DNA from: Algibacter_G agarivorans
GTDB taxonomy: Bacteria > Bacteroidota > Bacteroidia > Flavobacteriales > Flavobacteriaceae
Direction: 5' to 3'
Assembly (NCBI RefSeq): GCF_039543245.1
Contig: NZ_BAABJJ010000030.1
Coordinates: 62,001 to 126,000 of the forward strand
Length of the DNA: 64,000 bases
Of the stretch, positions 56,689 through 64,000 are shown piece by piece. Position 1 is the stretch's first letter; the number at the start of each line of letters is the position of its first letter. Both the position numbers and the translations under genes were made by a program. The notes under the pieces are model-generated. The model worked only from the letters and a program-made list of their open reading frames with translations, did no database searches and had not been told where the DNA came from.

Positions 56689-57141
56689 CTATTGTTTATT
56701 TCTTTTAAATAGGTACCTAGTAATAAAAATACCTTGTCCATCTCCTTTTCCGCCTTCGCTTTCAACACCACTGGTTACAAAAGCTAATCCCCAGCCTTCT
56801 TCAATCATTGTATTTATTTTTGACGTAATTATGGCATCATTAGCAGCAATGTTTTGAAAACGAATACCACCAATATTATAAAAGTTTAATAATTTTGTTT
56901 CATCAAAACCTTTAACTCTTATTTCTCCACGTTTAGATTTGTTACGAGTATTATCGTCTTCGGTTTGGGTAGTAGTAAATTCTTTATAGTCCTTGGTGTC
57001 ATTAGCACTAATAATTCTTGAACGTCCTAAACCATTAGGGACAATAGATTCTACGCTAGTTACTACTTTGTATTCTACTTGAGCATTTGTTTCAATAAAA
57101 GCAAATAAAGAAATGCTTAATGCAATTAATAAGTTTTTCAT
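56689..57141 (-). CDS. secreted protein of unknown function
   Basis: A 150-residue protein from the ATG at 57141 (MKNLLIALSISLFAFIETNA), with a clear signal peptide cleaved after about residue 20 (TNA before Gln). The longer frame from 57183 would add a non-signal lead and is rejected. The mature part has a charged central stretch (TTTQTEDDNTRNKSKRGEIR) and a glycine-rich end (SGVESEGGKGDGQGIFITRY). I see no known domain, lipobox or repeat. It stands alone between the aromatic operon terminator and rsgA. Confidence 0.7.
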   Translation of the reverse strand: MKNLLIALSISLFAFIETNAQVEYKVVTSVESIVPNGLGRSRIISANDTKDYKEFTTTQTEDDNTRNKSKRGEIRVKGFDETKLLNFYNIGGIRFQNIAANDAIITSKINTMIEEGWGLAFVTSGVESEGGKGDGQGIFITRYLFKRNKQ

Positions 57142-57278
57142 GTTGTTGAGATTTTTTAGATTTAAAAATGCTAATATAGTCATAGTCTTAAGTTCTATGA
57201 GTTGTTTTTTTATTTAAAGCAATTATTGGTGAGCATAAATCAATTTAAAAATTGTTATTTTGTAGTATATTCTAATGA

Positions 57279-58223
57279 ATGACAGGACACGTTTATAAAT
57301 CTACAGGAAGTTGGTACACGGTTAAAACCGATTTAGGACATACTTACGAATGCCGTATCAAAGGGAAATTCCGCATAAAAGGTATTAAGAGTACCAATCC
57401 AATTGCGGTAGGAGATTTTGTGGATTTTGAATTGGAAACCGATAACAATCAAGAGACCGGTATCATTCATCACATTCACGACAGGGCCAATTATATTGTT
57501 AGGAAGTCCGTAAACTTATCTAAGCAAACGCATATTATTGCGGCAAATTTAGATCAGGTGTTTTTAATGATTACTATTAATAATCCGCCAACATTAACCA
57601 GTTTTATAGATCGATTTCTGGTAACTGCCGAAGCATATTCTATTAAAACCGTTTTATTGTTCAATAAGATTGATACTTATGATGAGGAAACTCTTAATGA
57701 AGTTAAATATTTGGCACATATATATAGAAAGATTGGTTATGAGTGTATAGGTGTATCTGCAACAACAGGTAAAAATGTGGATAAAGTCAAAGCTTTAATG
57801 AGTAATAAAGTAAGTATGTTTTCTGGTCATTCGGGCGTTGGTAAGTCTACACTTGTAAATGCCATAGAACCCACTTTAAACATTAAAACCAAAGAAATTT
57901 CCACCCAGCATATGCAAGGGCAACATACCACAACCTTTGCAGAAATGTTCGATTTGAGCTTTGGCGCAAAAATTATTGATACACCAGGAATAAAAGGTTT
58001 TGGTGTGGTTGATATGGATAAAGAAGAAGTTGGCGATTATTTCCCAGAGATTTTTAAGTTAAAACAAGATTGCAAGTTCAATAATTGTTTGCATGTTAAA
58101 GAACCAAAATGTGCTGTAAAAGACGCTTTAGATAATGATGAGATAGCATTTTCGCGGTATCGAAGTTATTTGCAAATTATTGAAGGCGAAGATGAACATT
58201 ACCGAACAGATATTTGGGAGTAA
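57279..58223 (+). CDS. rsgA: ribosome small-subunit-dependent GTPase A
   Basis: A 30S assembly GTPase of 314 residues with the circularly permuted motif order that defines the family: an N-terminal OB fold, then G4 (LLFNKIDTYDEE), then G1 (SGHSGVGKSTLVNA) and G3 (DTPGIKGFG). The C-terminal zinc knuckle CKFNNCLHVKEPKC follows. The ATG at 57279 is preceded by an out-of-frame ATG at 57275. It leads a run of housekeeping genes on the plus strand. Confidence 0.95.
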   Translation: MTGHVYKSTGSWYTVKTDLGHTYECRIKGKFRIKGIKSTNPIAVGDFVDFELETDNNQETGIIHHIHDRANYIVRKSVNLSKQTHIIAANLDQVFLMITINNPPTLTSFIDRFLVTAEAYSIKTVLLFNKIDTYDEETLNEVKYLAHIYRKIGYECIGVSATTGKNVDKVKALMSNKVSMFSGHSGVGKSTLVNAIEPTLNIKTKEISTQHMQGQHTTTFAEMFDLSFGAKIIDTPGIKGFGVVDMDKEEVGDYFPEIFKLKQDCKFNNCLHVKEPKCAVKDALDNDEIAFSRYRSYLQIIEGEDEHYRTDIWE

Positions 58224-58300
58224 TCTACGAGTTTTCAAATAAAGGCAGAAATATAATTATATAACGAATCAAAAAGTCTCCTCTGGGGATTTAAGAGCTT

Positions 58301-58753
58301 ATGAAAGCAGTTATCCAAAGAGCGTCTAAAGCAAGTGTAACCATTGCAGATAAGAAAGTAGCTTCCATTAAAAGTGGCCTTTTAATATTATTAGGAATTG
58401 TTGAAGATGATGCAGATGAAGATATTAAGTGGCTGTCGAATAAAATAGTAAATCTTCGTGTTTTTGGTGATGAAAATGGCGTTATGAATAACTCCGTAAA
58501 AGATGTAAATGGCGATGCTATTGTGGTAAGCCAGTTTACACTTCACGCTTCAACCAAAAAAGGAAACCGACCCAGTTACATTCAAGCCGCTAAACCAGAA
58601 ATAGCTATTCCCCTTTATGAAAGTTTTGTAAAACAATTAGAAACTGATTTAGGCAAAAAAGTGCAAACAGGACAGTTTGGAGCAGATATGAAAGTAGAAT
58701 TACTTAATGATGGTCCTGTAACCATTATTATCGATACTAAAAATAAAGTATAA
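58301..58753 (+). CDS. dtd: D-aminoacyl-tRNA deacylase
   Basis: Hydrolyses D-amino acids and glycine mischarged on tRNA. The protein has 150 residues, the family length. The SQFTL motif (VVSQFTLHASTKKGNRPSY) and the C-terminal Gly-Pro motif (NDGPVTI) that form the cross-subunit active site are both present. Its stop codon overlaps the next start by one base (TAATG), indicating translational coupling. Confidence 0.95.
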   Translation: MKAVIQRASKASVTIADKKVASIKSGLLILLGIVEDDADEDIKWLSNKIVNLRVFGDENGVMNNSVKDVNGDAIVVSQFTLHASTKKGNRPSYIQAAKPEIAIPLYESFVKQLETDLGKKVQTGQFGADMKVELLNDGPVTIIIDTKNKV

Positions 58754-59268
58754 TGGCATCTGTTTTTGGACATGGTGTAGTTGGATATACTTTGACTAAA
58801 GTAATCGATAATCAAAACACTAAATGGTTATTAATTGCCGCTATATGTTCTACTATTTTACCCGATTTTGATGTTGTTACATTCAAATTTGGAATCCCTT
58901 ACGAACACCCATTTGGGCATCGTGGATTTACTCATTCTATACTATTTTCAGTCTTTTGGGCATTAATTTTAATGTTCACTTTAGGAAGAAAAAATAAAGG
59001 CATTTGGTTTTTGGTAATTTTTCTATCAACATTATCGCACGGTATTTTAGATGCTATGACTTCTGGAGGAAGAGGCATTGGTTTTTTTGTTCCATTTGAT
59101 AATGATAGATTTTTCTTTCCTTTTAGAGAAATAATAGTTTCACCATTAGGTATCCAAAAGTTTTTTTCGACTTGGGGAATAAAAGTTGTTTTAAGTGAAA
59201 TAAAATATATTTTTATGCCATGCTTAGTTATTTTATTAATTTTAGGTACTTTAAAAAGATATAAATGA
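58753..59268 (+). CDS. YdjM-like membrane-bound metal-dependent hydrolase family protein
   Basis: A 171-residue integral membrane protein with about four hydrophobic helices. The family motifs STILPDFD and HPFGHRGFTHS (putative metal ligands) lie between the first helices, and LSTLSHGILDAMTSGGRGIG is the second ligand block. The hydrolase name is by homology only; no substrate is established. It overlaps dtd by one base and the MazG-like gene by four, so all three are co-translated. Confidence 0.82.
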   Translation: MASVFGHGVVGYTLTKVIDNQNTKWLLIAAICSTILPDFDVVTFKFGIPYEHPFGHRGFTHSILFSVFWALILMFTLGRKNKGIWFLVIFLSTLSHGILDAMTSGGRGIGFFVPFDNDRFFFPFREIIVSPLGIQKFFSTWGIKVVLSEIKYIFMPCLVILLILGTLKRYK

Positions 59269-59591
59269 ACATTAAAGACGCACAAAAAGAAGTAGATAAT
59301 TGGATTAAAGACCATGGCGTTCGCTATTTTAACGAGCTTACTAATATGGCACAACTCACTGAAGAAGTAGGTGAGGTAGCCAGAATTATAGCTAGACGCT
59401 ACGGAGAACAAAGCGAAAAAGAAAGCGATAAAGATAAAGACTTAGGCGAAGAATTGGCAGATGTATTATTTGTTGTGTTGTGTTTAGCAAACCAAACGGG
59501 CGTCGACCTGCAAAGAGCTTTTGATAAAAGAATGGATAAGAAAGCAAAACGCGACCACGATAGACATCATAATAACGAAAAATTAAAGTAA
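59265..59591 (+). CDS. MazG-like nucleotide pyrophosphohydrolase
   Basis: A 108-residue single MazG-fold protein, of the dimeric dUTPase/MazG type. The metal-binding acidic pattern is EEVGEVARIIARRYGE followed by DLGEELADVLFVVLCLANQ. Members hydrolyse noncanonical nucleoside triphosphates to monophosphate and pyrophosphate, and a house-cleaning role is likely. The start overlaps the membrane-protein gene by four bases. Confidence 0.88.
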   Translation: MNIKDAQKEVDNWIKDHGVRYFNELTNMAQLTEEVGEVARIIARRYGEQSEKESDKDKDLGEELADVLFVVLCLANQTGVDLQRAFDKRMDKKAKRDHDRHHNNEKLK

Positions 59592-59625
59592 ATTTGCGAC
59601 TTCTTTAAATTAGAATTTTAAGAAC

Positions 59626-60849
59626 ATGCACTTTACACTTCAAAAATCTAAAATAGCCAAGCAGTCTTCTATTCAAATAACGGGTTCTAAAAGCGAATCT
59701 AATAGATTGTTGTTACTGCAAGCACTATATCCTGAGTTTAAGCTTGAAAACGTTTCAAATTCAGATGATAGTAATTTAATGACTAACGCCTTAAATTCAC
59801 TATCTGATATTGTAGATATTCATCATGCAGGTACGGCTATGCGTTTTTTAACCGCTTATTTTTCAATTCAAGAAGGTAGAACGGTTACGTTAACGGGGTC
59901 TAAGCGCATGAAAGAACGCCCTATTGAAATTTTAGTTGAAGCACTGCAAGAGCTTGGTGCAGATATTAGTTATGTTCAAAATGAAGGTTTTCCGCCAATT
60001 AAAATTAAAGGAAAAAAACTCACTAAAAACAAAGTGTCATTAAAAGCAAATGTAAGTAGTCAGTATATTTCTGCTTTGCTATTAATTGCTTCAAAACTGG
60101 AAAACGGATTAGAATTAACCCTTGAAGGCGAAATAACTTCTATTCCATATATAAACATGACTTTAAGTTTGTTAGATGAAATAGGCGTAGAATCATCGTT
60201 CACAGACAATATCATCAAAATAAAACCAATTACTAAAAAGTTAAATTCTAAAACTTTAACGGTAGAATCCGATTGGTCATCGGCATCTTATTATTTCAGT
60301 ATTGCTGCTCTTAGTGATGTTGGAACTGAAATTACCTTAACATCATATAAAGAAAACTCCCTACAAGGTGATTCGGCTTTGGTAGATATTTATAAACATT
60401 TTGGCGTAGTTACGGATTTTAAGGATAATGCTATGACTTTAAAAAAGGAAGCTTCAAGTTTAGAGCCTCTAACTCTAGATTTAAAAAATGCTCCAGACAT
60501 TGCTCAAACCATTGCTGTAACTTGTTTTGCTTTAGGGATACCATGTGATTTAATAGGCTTACATACCTTAAAAATTAAGGAAACAGATAGGTTAGTTGCT
60601 TTAAAAACAGAGATTGAAAAGTTAGGAGGAAAAGTAGATATTACTGATAAATCGTTGCACTTAACTGCTTCACATTCAATTAATGAATTGATTCCTATTG
60701 CAACATATAACGATCACAGAATGGCCATGGCATTTGCTCCGTTAGCACTTAAAACTTCAATAGTTATAGAAGACGCTATGGTGGTTTCAAAGTCTTATCC
60801 AACGTTTTGGAACGATTTAGAATCTATAGGGTTTATAATAACTGAATAA
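59626..60849 (+). CDS. aroA: 3-phosphoshikimate 1-carboxyvinyltransferase (EPSP synthase)
   Basis: Transfers enolpyruvyl from PEP to shikimate 3-phosphate, the sixth step of the shikimate pathway. The protein has 407 residues. GSKSESNRLLLLQAL binds the substrates near the N-terminus; HHAGTAMRFLTAYFS, SSQYISALLLIASKLENG, KETDRLVALKTEIEKLGG and YNDHRMAMAFAPLA are the family blocks. It is somewhat shorter than E. coli AroA, as is common in Bacteroidota. Although aromatic, it lies apart from the attenuated operon. Confidence 0.95.
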   Translation: MHFTLQKSKIAKQSSIQITGSKSESNRLLLLQALYPEFKLENVSNSDDSNLMTNALNSLSDIVDIHHAGTAMRFLTAYFSIQEGRTVTLTGSKRMKERPIEILVEALQELGADISYVQNEGFPPIKIKGKKLTKNKVSLKANVSSQYISALLLIASKLENGLELTLEGEITSIPYINMTLSLLDEIGVESSFTDNIIKIKPITKKLNSKTLTVESDWSSASYYFSIAALSDVGTEITLTSYKENSLQGDSALVDIYKHFGVVTDFKDNAMTLKKEASSLEPLTLDLKNAPDIAQTIAVTCFALGIPCDLIGLHTLKIKETDRLVALKTEIEKLGGKVDITDKSLHLTASHSINELIPIATYNDHRMAMAFAPLALKTSIVIEDAMVVSKSYPTFWNDLESIGFIITE

Positions 60850-60864
60850 TAATCACGTATTTAC

Positions 60865-60896
60865 TTGACAACCCCTATGTGCAGATTGTATATTTG
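60865..60896 (+). promoter_or_regulatory. queA promoter
   Basis: TTG at 60865-60867 and TATATTTG at 60889-60896 (perfect TAnnTTTG), 21 bases apart, about 25-30 bases before the queA start. Confidence 0.6.
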
Positions 60897-60919
60897 CAAC
60901 TTCTCATAAAAAACAATAA

Positions 60920-61978
60920 ATGACACGTATGAAATTATCACATTTCGGTTTCAATTTACCTGAAGAATTATTAGCAGAATATCCAGCAGAAAATAGGGAT
61001 GAATCCCGTTTAATGGTTTTAAACAGAAAAGAACAAACCATTGAGCACAAAATGTTTAAGGACGTTATTGATTATTTTAATGAAGATGATGTTTTAATAC
61101 TAAACAATACTAAAGTGTTTCCTGCCAGATTATACGGCAATAAAGAAAAAACAGGAGCAAGAATTGAAGTATTTTTATTAAGGGAATTAAACGAAGAACA
61201 GCGCCTTTGGGATGTTTTAGTAGATCCAGCTCGGAAAATAAGAATTGGTAACAAACTATATTTTGGCGATGATGATACGTTAGTAGCAGAGGTTATTGAT
61301 AACACAACATCAAGAGGACGTACTTTGCGTTTTTTATATGATGGTTCCTATAGAGAATTTCGTATAAAATTAAATGAACTTGGAGAAACACCCCTTCCTA
61401 AATATATTAAAAGAGACGTAGAGGCATCGGATGAAGATCGTTACCAAACTATTTTTGCAAAAAATGAAGGTGCAGTAGCGGCTCCAACTGCAGGACTTCA
61501 CTTTTCAAAACACTTGTTAAAACGTTTAGAAATTAAAGGTGTTAATTTTGCCGAAGTAACGTTACATGTTGGTTTAGGTACTTTTAATCCTGTTGAGGTT
61601 GAGGATTTATCAAAACATAAAATGGATAGCGAGGAGTTAACCATTGATGAAAAAGCTGTAGAAATTGTTAATACAGGTCTAAAAGAAAAAAGACGTATTT
61701 GTGCGGTAGGTACTACTGCAATGCGAGCTATAGAAAGTGCTGTGTCAACCAGCGGGAAGCTTAACGAAATTGATGGATGGACCAATAAATTTATTTTCCC
61801 TCCATATGATTTTAGTATAGCTAACTCAATGATCACCAATTTCCACACACCAAAATCAACTTTGTTAATGATGGTTTCGGCATTTGCAGGTCACGATTTC
61901 ATAAAGCGTGCTTATGATGAAGCTATTAAAGAAGGCTACAAATTTTATAGCTATGGTGATGCTATGTTAATTATATAG
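60920..61978 (+). CDS. queA: S-adenosylmethionine:tRNA ribosyltransferase-isomerase
   Basis: Transfers and rearranges the ribosyl group of SAM onto preQ1 in tRNA to form epoxyqueuosine. The protein has 352 residues. LAEYPAENRDESRLMVLNR, DVLILNNTKVFPARLYG, AAPTAGLHFSKHLL, VTLHVGLGTFNPV and NSMITNFHTPKSTLLMMVSA are diagnostic. The ATG at 60929 (MKLSHFGF) is an equally good or better start than 60920. A clear terminator follows. Confidence 0.95.
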   Translation: MTRMKLSHFGFNLPEELLAEYPAENRDESRLMVLNRKEQTIEHKMFKDVIDYFNEDDVLILNNTKVFPARLYGNKEKTGARIEVFLLRELNEEQRLWDVLVDPARKIRIGNKLYFGDDDTLVAEVIDNTTSRGRTLRFLYDGSYREFRIKLNELGETPLPKYIKRDVEASDEDRYQTIFAKNEGAVAAPTAGLHFSKHLLKRLEIKGVNFAEVTLHVGLGTFNPVEVEDLSKHKMDSEELTIDEKAVEIVNTGLKEKRRICAVGTTAMRAIESAVSTSGKLNEIDGWTNKFIFPPYDFSIANSMITNFHTPKSTLLMMVSAFAGHDFIKRAYDEAIKEGYKFYSYGDAMLII

Positions 61979-62003
61979 TCACAAAATATTTCAAATAATA
62001 ATT

Positions 62004-62029
62004 AGCCTCTTTTTTAAGAGGCTTTTTTT
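62004..62029 (+). terminator. queA terminator
   Basis: An 8-bp stem AGCCTCTT / AAGAGGCT with a T-rich loop and a run of seven T residues. Confidence 0.88.
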
Positions 62030-62035
62030 GTGCTG

Positions 62036-62053
62036 TCCCGATAGCTATCGGGA
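62036..62053. repeat. hairpin repeat TCCCGATA-GC-TATCGGGA
   Basis: A perfect 18-base palindrome, sister of 27655-27672 with a paired (compensatory) change. Confidence 0.75.
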
Positions 62054-62068
62054 TTATTTCGGTATCTC

Positions 62069-62169
62069 GGGCATTCCCCAGAGGGTCGGGCTTTCGGCAG
62101 TCGCTTTTTTGTGTTGCATAGGTGCAACAGCACAAAAAGAGCTTCAACAAAGCCTCAATCCCTAATGCA
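62069..62169 (-). repeat. GCGTTAGGGATTG...GGGTAACGCCC element, reversed copy
   Basis: Read on the minus strand: GCATTAGGGATTGAGGC, a central hairpin region built on GTTGCACCTATGCAAC, then GCCGAAAGCCCGACCC and GGGGAATGCCC. The ends match the right half of the composite repeats at 27391 and 55277, but the middle is unrelated. With the neighbouring hairpins it fills most of the 265-base gap between queA and rlmN. Confidence 0.75.
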
Positions 62170-62228
62170 ATTTAAAACTCGAATTCAAAAATCGTTAATC
62201 GTAATTCGTCAATCGCAAAACCTTTCAC

Positions 62229-62236
62229 TATTTTTG
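62229..62236 (+). promoter_or_regulatory. rlmN promoter -7 element
   Basis: TATTTTTG is a perfect TAnnTTTG, ending seven bases before the rlmN ATG, with TTCG at 62205-62208 as a weak -33 at 20 bases. The mRNA would be leaderless or nearly so. Confidence 0.5.
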
Positions 62237-62243
62237 CATTCAA

Positions 62244-63284
62244 ATGGAAATCAAGAAAAAAGACATACGCGCATTAACCAAAGAGCAATTAAGAGATTTC
62301 TTTGAAAATCAAGGCGATAAAGCATTTCGAGGCAATCAAGTTTACGAATGGTTATGGCAAAAATCGGCACATACTTTTGAGGATATGACCAATGTTTCAA
62401 AGGAAACGCGTCAAATGTTAAAGGCTAATTTTGTTATCAACCATATAAAAGTAGATACCATGCAACGCAGTAGTGATGGTACGGTTAAAAATGCAGTACG
62501 TTTACATGATGGTTTAATAGTCGAATCGGTTTTAATACCAACCAAAACTAGAACTACCGCCTGTGTGTCCAGTCAAGTTGGTTGTAGTTTAGATTGTAAG
62601 TTTTGTGCAACGGCTCGTTTAAAACGCATGCGTAATTTGAATCCTGACGAAATTTACGATCAGGTTGTAGCCATAGATAATGAAAGTAGATTATACCATA
62701 ACAGGCCACTAAGTAACATTGTGTTTATGGGCATGGGAGAACCACTTATGAACTATAATAACGTTATTAAAGCCATAGATAAAATTACGTCATCAGAAGG
62801 ATTGGGGATGTCACCTAAGCGTATTGTCGTTTCGACATCGGGCGTGCCAAAAATGATTAAAAAAATGGCTGATGATGACGTAAAATTTAAGTTAGCAGTA
62901 TCTCTTCATTCAGCAATTGATGAGGTTCGGACCTCTATTATGCCTTTCAACGCTACCTTTCCGCTTAACGATTTAAGAGAAGCACTTCAATATTGGTATG
63001 CTAAAACAAAAAATAGAATTACCTACGAATATGTAGTTTGGGATGGTATAAACGATAATAGAAAGGATGTTGATGCTTTAGTTGAATTTTGCAAATTTGC
63101 ACCGAGTAAAGTGAATCTTATTGAATATAATCCTATTGATGATGGCGAGTTTCAACAAGCTAATTCTAAAGCCATAGATTTATATGTTAAAATTTTAGAA
63201 CATAATAATATTACCGTTACCGTAAGACGAAGTAGGGGTAAAGATATTGATGCAGCTTGTGGACAATTAGCTAACAAATCTTAA
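62244..63284 (+). CDS. rlmN: 23S rRNA A2503 / tRNA A37 C2-methyltransferase (radical SAM)
   Basis: Methylates C2 of A2503 in 23S rRNA and A37 in some tRNAs. The protein has 346 residues. The radical-SAM cluster ligands are in CSLDCKFCATA; FMGMGEPLMNYNNV and the C-terminal RRSRGKDIDAACGQLA (Cys of the methyl-transfer pair) are diagnostic. The ATG at 62244 (MEIKKKDIRALTKEQLRDFF) fits the family start and the promoter position. Confidence 0.95.
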   Translation: MEIKKKDIRALTKEQLRDFFENQGDKAFRGNQVYEWLWQKSAHTFEDMTNVSKETRQMLKANFVINHIKVDTMQRSSDGTVKNAVRLHDGLIVESVLIPTKTRTTACVSSQVGCSLDCKFCATARLKRMRNLNPDEIYDQVVAIDNESRLYHNRPLSNIVFMGMGEPLMNYNNVIKAIDKITSSEGLGMSPKRIVVSTSGVPKMIKKMADDDVKFKLAVSLHSAIDEVRTSIMPFNATFPLNDLREALQYWYAKTKNRITYEYVVWDGINDNRKDVDALVEFCKFAPSKVNLIEYNPIDDGEFQQANSKAIDLYVKILEHNNITVTVRRSRGKDIDAACGQLANKS

Positions 63285-63331
63285 AAAATTCTATTCTAAG
63301 GTTTATATTTGAATTTCCTTAAACCAATCAA

Positions 63332-64000
63332 TTGAAAGTAGTAGAGCAAATAAAACAACCCATAGCCTATGAAATGGATCTTTTCGAGCAAAAGTTTCAG
63401 CTTTCTATGGCCAGTAAAGTAGCCTTACTTAATAGGATTACACATTATATAGTGAACCGAAAAGGAAAACAAATGCGCCCGATGTTTGTTTTTCTAGTTG
63501 CTAAAATGGTATCTAACGGCGAGGTTAGCGAGCGTACTTATAGAGGAGCGTCCGTTATAGAATTAATACATACAGCTACATTGGTGCATGACGATGTGGT
63601 GGATGATAGTAACCGCCGTCGTGGATTTTTCTCAGTAAATGCCCTTTGGAAAAATAAAATAGCCGTTTTAATTGGCGATTATTTACTCTCAAAAGGCTTG
63701 TTGTTATCTATTGATAATAATGATTTCGATTTGCTTAAAATCATATCGATTGCGGTACGCGAAATGAGTGAAGGCGAACTGCTTCAAATTGAAAAAGCCC
63801 GTAAACTAGATATCACGGAAGCCGTGTATTACGAGATTATTCGTCAAAAAACAGCAACTCTAATTGCGGCCTGTTGTAGTTTGGGGGCAGCTTCTGTAAA
63901 ACCAGAATCTCAGCATGTTGAAACCATGCGAAAGTTTGGCGAACTTATTGGTATGGCATTTCAAATAAAAGATGATTTGTTTGATTATGGTGATGCTCAA
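63332..64000 (+). CDS. polyprenyl diphosphate synthase (3' end outside window)
   Basis: The first 223 codons of a trans-prenyltransferase that extends isoprenoid diphosphates, probably to the menaquinone side chain. The start is TTG at 63332 (MKVVEQIKQPIAYEMDLFEQ), as no ATG lies near the N-terminus until codon 15. The first Asp-rich motif is HDDVVDD and the second is DDLFDYGD just before the window ends. KGKQMRP and GDYLLSKG are also present. The frame is open to the last base. Confidence 0.9.
   Translation, partial: MKVVEQIKQPIAYEMDLFEQKFQLSMASKVALLNRITHYIVNRKGKQMRPMFVFLVAKMVSNGEVSERTYRGASVIELIHTATLVHDDVVDDSNRRRGFFSVNALWKNKIAVLIGDYLLSKGLLLSIDNNDFDLLKIISIAVREMSEGELLQIEKARKLDITEAVYYEIIRQKTATLIAACCSLGAASVKPESQHVETMRKFGELIGMAFQIKDDLFDYGDAQ

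Noticed and set aside
1..64000. CRISPR array, insertion sequence, prophage, tRNA or rRNA genes
   Set aside because: I saw no regularly spaced direct repeats, transposase or integrase motifs, tRNA cloverleaf or rRNA-like stretch. The repeats present are short, palindromic and dispersed.

Overview
The window comes from a low-GC member of the Flavobacteriaceae (Bacteroidota), probably marine and polysaccharide-degrading. The evidence is the AT-rich sequence, Bacteroidota-type promoters (TTTG, about 19 bases, then TAnnTTTG), a gliding-motility gldA gene, a DAHP synthase-chorismate mutase fusion of the Bacteroidota type, a GH16 agarase/porphyranase-like enzyme and a GH29 fucosidase lipoprotein. 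I see no rRNA, tRNA, CRISPR array, transposase or phage gene.

Layout. 1-2.4 kb: the 3' part of a GH16 hydrolase, an SGNH hydrolase and a serine esterase. 2.5-6.7 kb: leuA-leuB on the minus strand, diverging from a conserved gene of unknown function. 6.7-28.7 kb: an almost unbroken sulfur, methionine and cysteine region on the plus strand. It holds a SAM-I riboswitch followed by metY and a three-domain MetX-aspartokinase-homoserine dehydrogenase; metZ and a cysteine-rich Rrf2 regulator; the sulfate-reduction run (DUF2061, cysH, cysD, cysN, sulfite reductase, two siroheme genes, a ferredoxin-NADP reductase); cysE-cysM; and a second SAM-I riboswitch followed by a split methionine synthase and metF. 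28.7-31.8 kb: envelope genes (PagL-like deacylase and two lipoproteins). 31.8-35.1 kb: pta-ackA.

35.3-51.1 kb: a lactonase-family gene, then an 11-gene minus-strand operon reading away from a divergent IclR regulator. Its order is a RhaT-type symporter, a solute-binding-like protein, two CaiB/BaiF CoA-transferases, a second solute-binding-like protein, a Gfo/Idh/MocA oxidoreductase, a GH2-like hydrolase, an enoyl-CoA hydratase, an AldA-like aldehyde dehydrogenase, a MaoC-like hydratase and a GH29 fucosidase lipoprotein. Neither binding protein has a signal peptide and there is no ABC permease or ATPase in the operon. This is the best candidate for an undescribed system: an apparently cytoplasmic, CoA-dependent route for a carbohydrate-derived acid.

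51.1-64 kb: gldA; an aromatic amino acid operon (pheA, aminotransferase, tyrA, DAHP synthase-chorismate mutase) preceded by a leader peptide rich in Phe/Tyr/Trp and a perfect terminator, which is a textbook attenuator layout; then rsgA, dtd, a membrane protein, a MazG-like protein, aroA, queA, rlmN and the start of a polyprenyl synthetase gene.

Several families of short palindromic repeats sit only between genes. Two loci (27.4 and 55.3 kb) share a composite array in the same order, and one of these is interrupted by a further palindrome.
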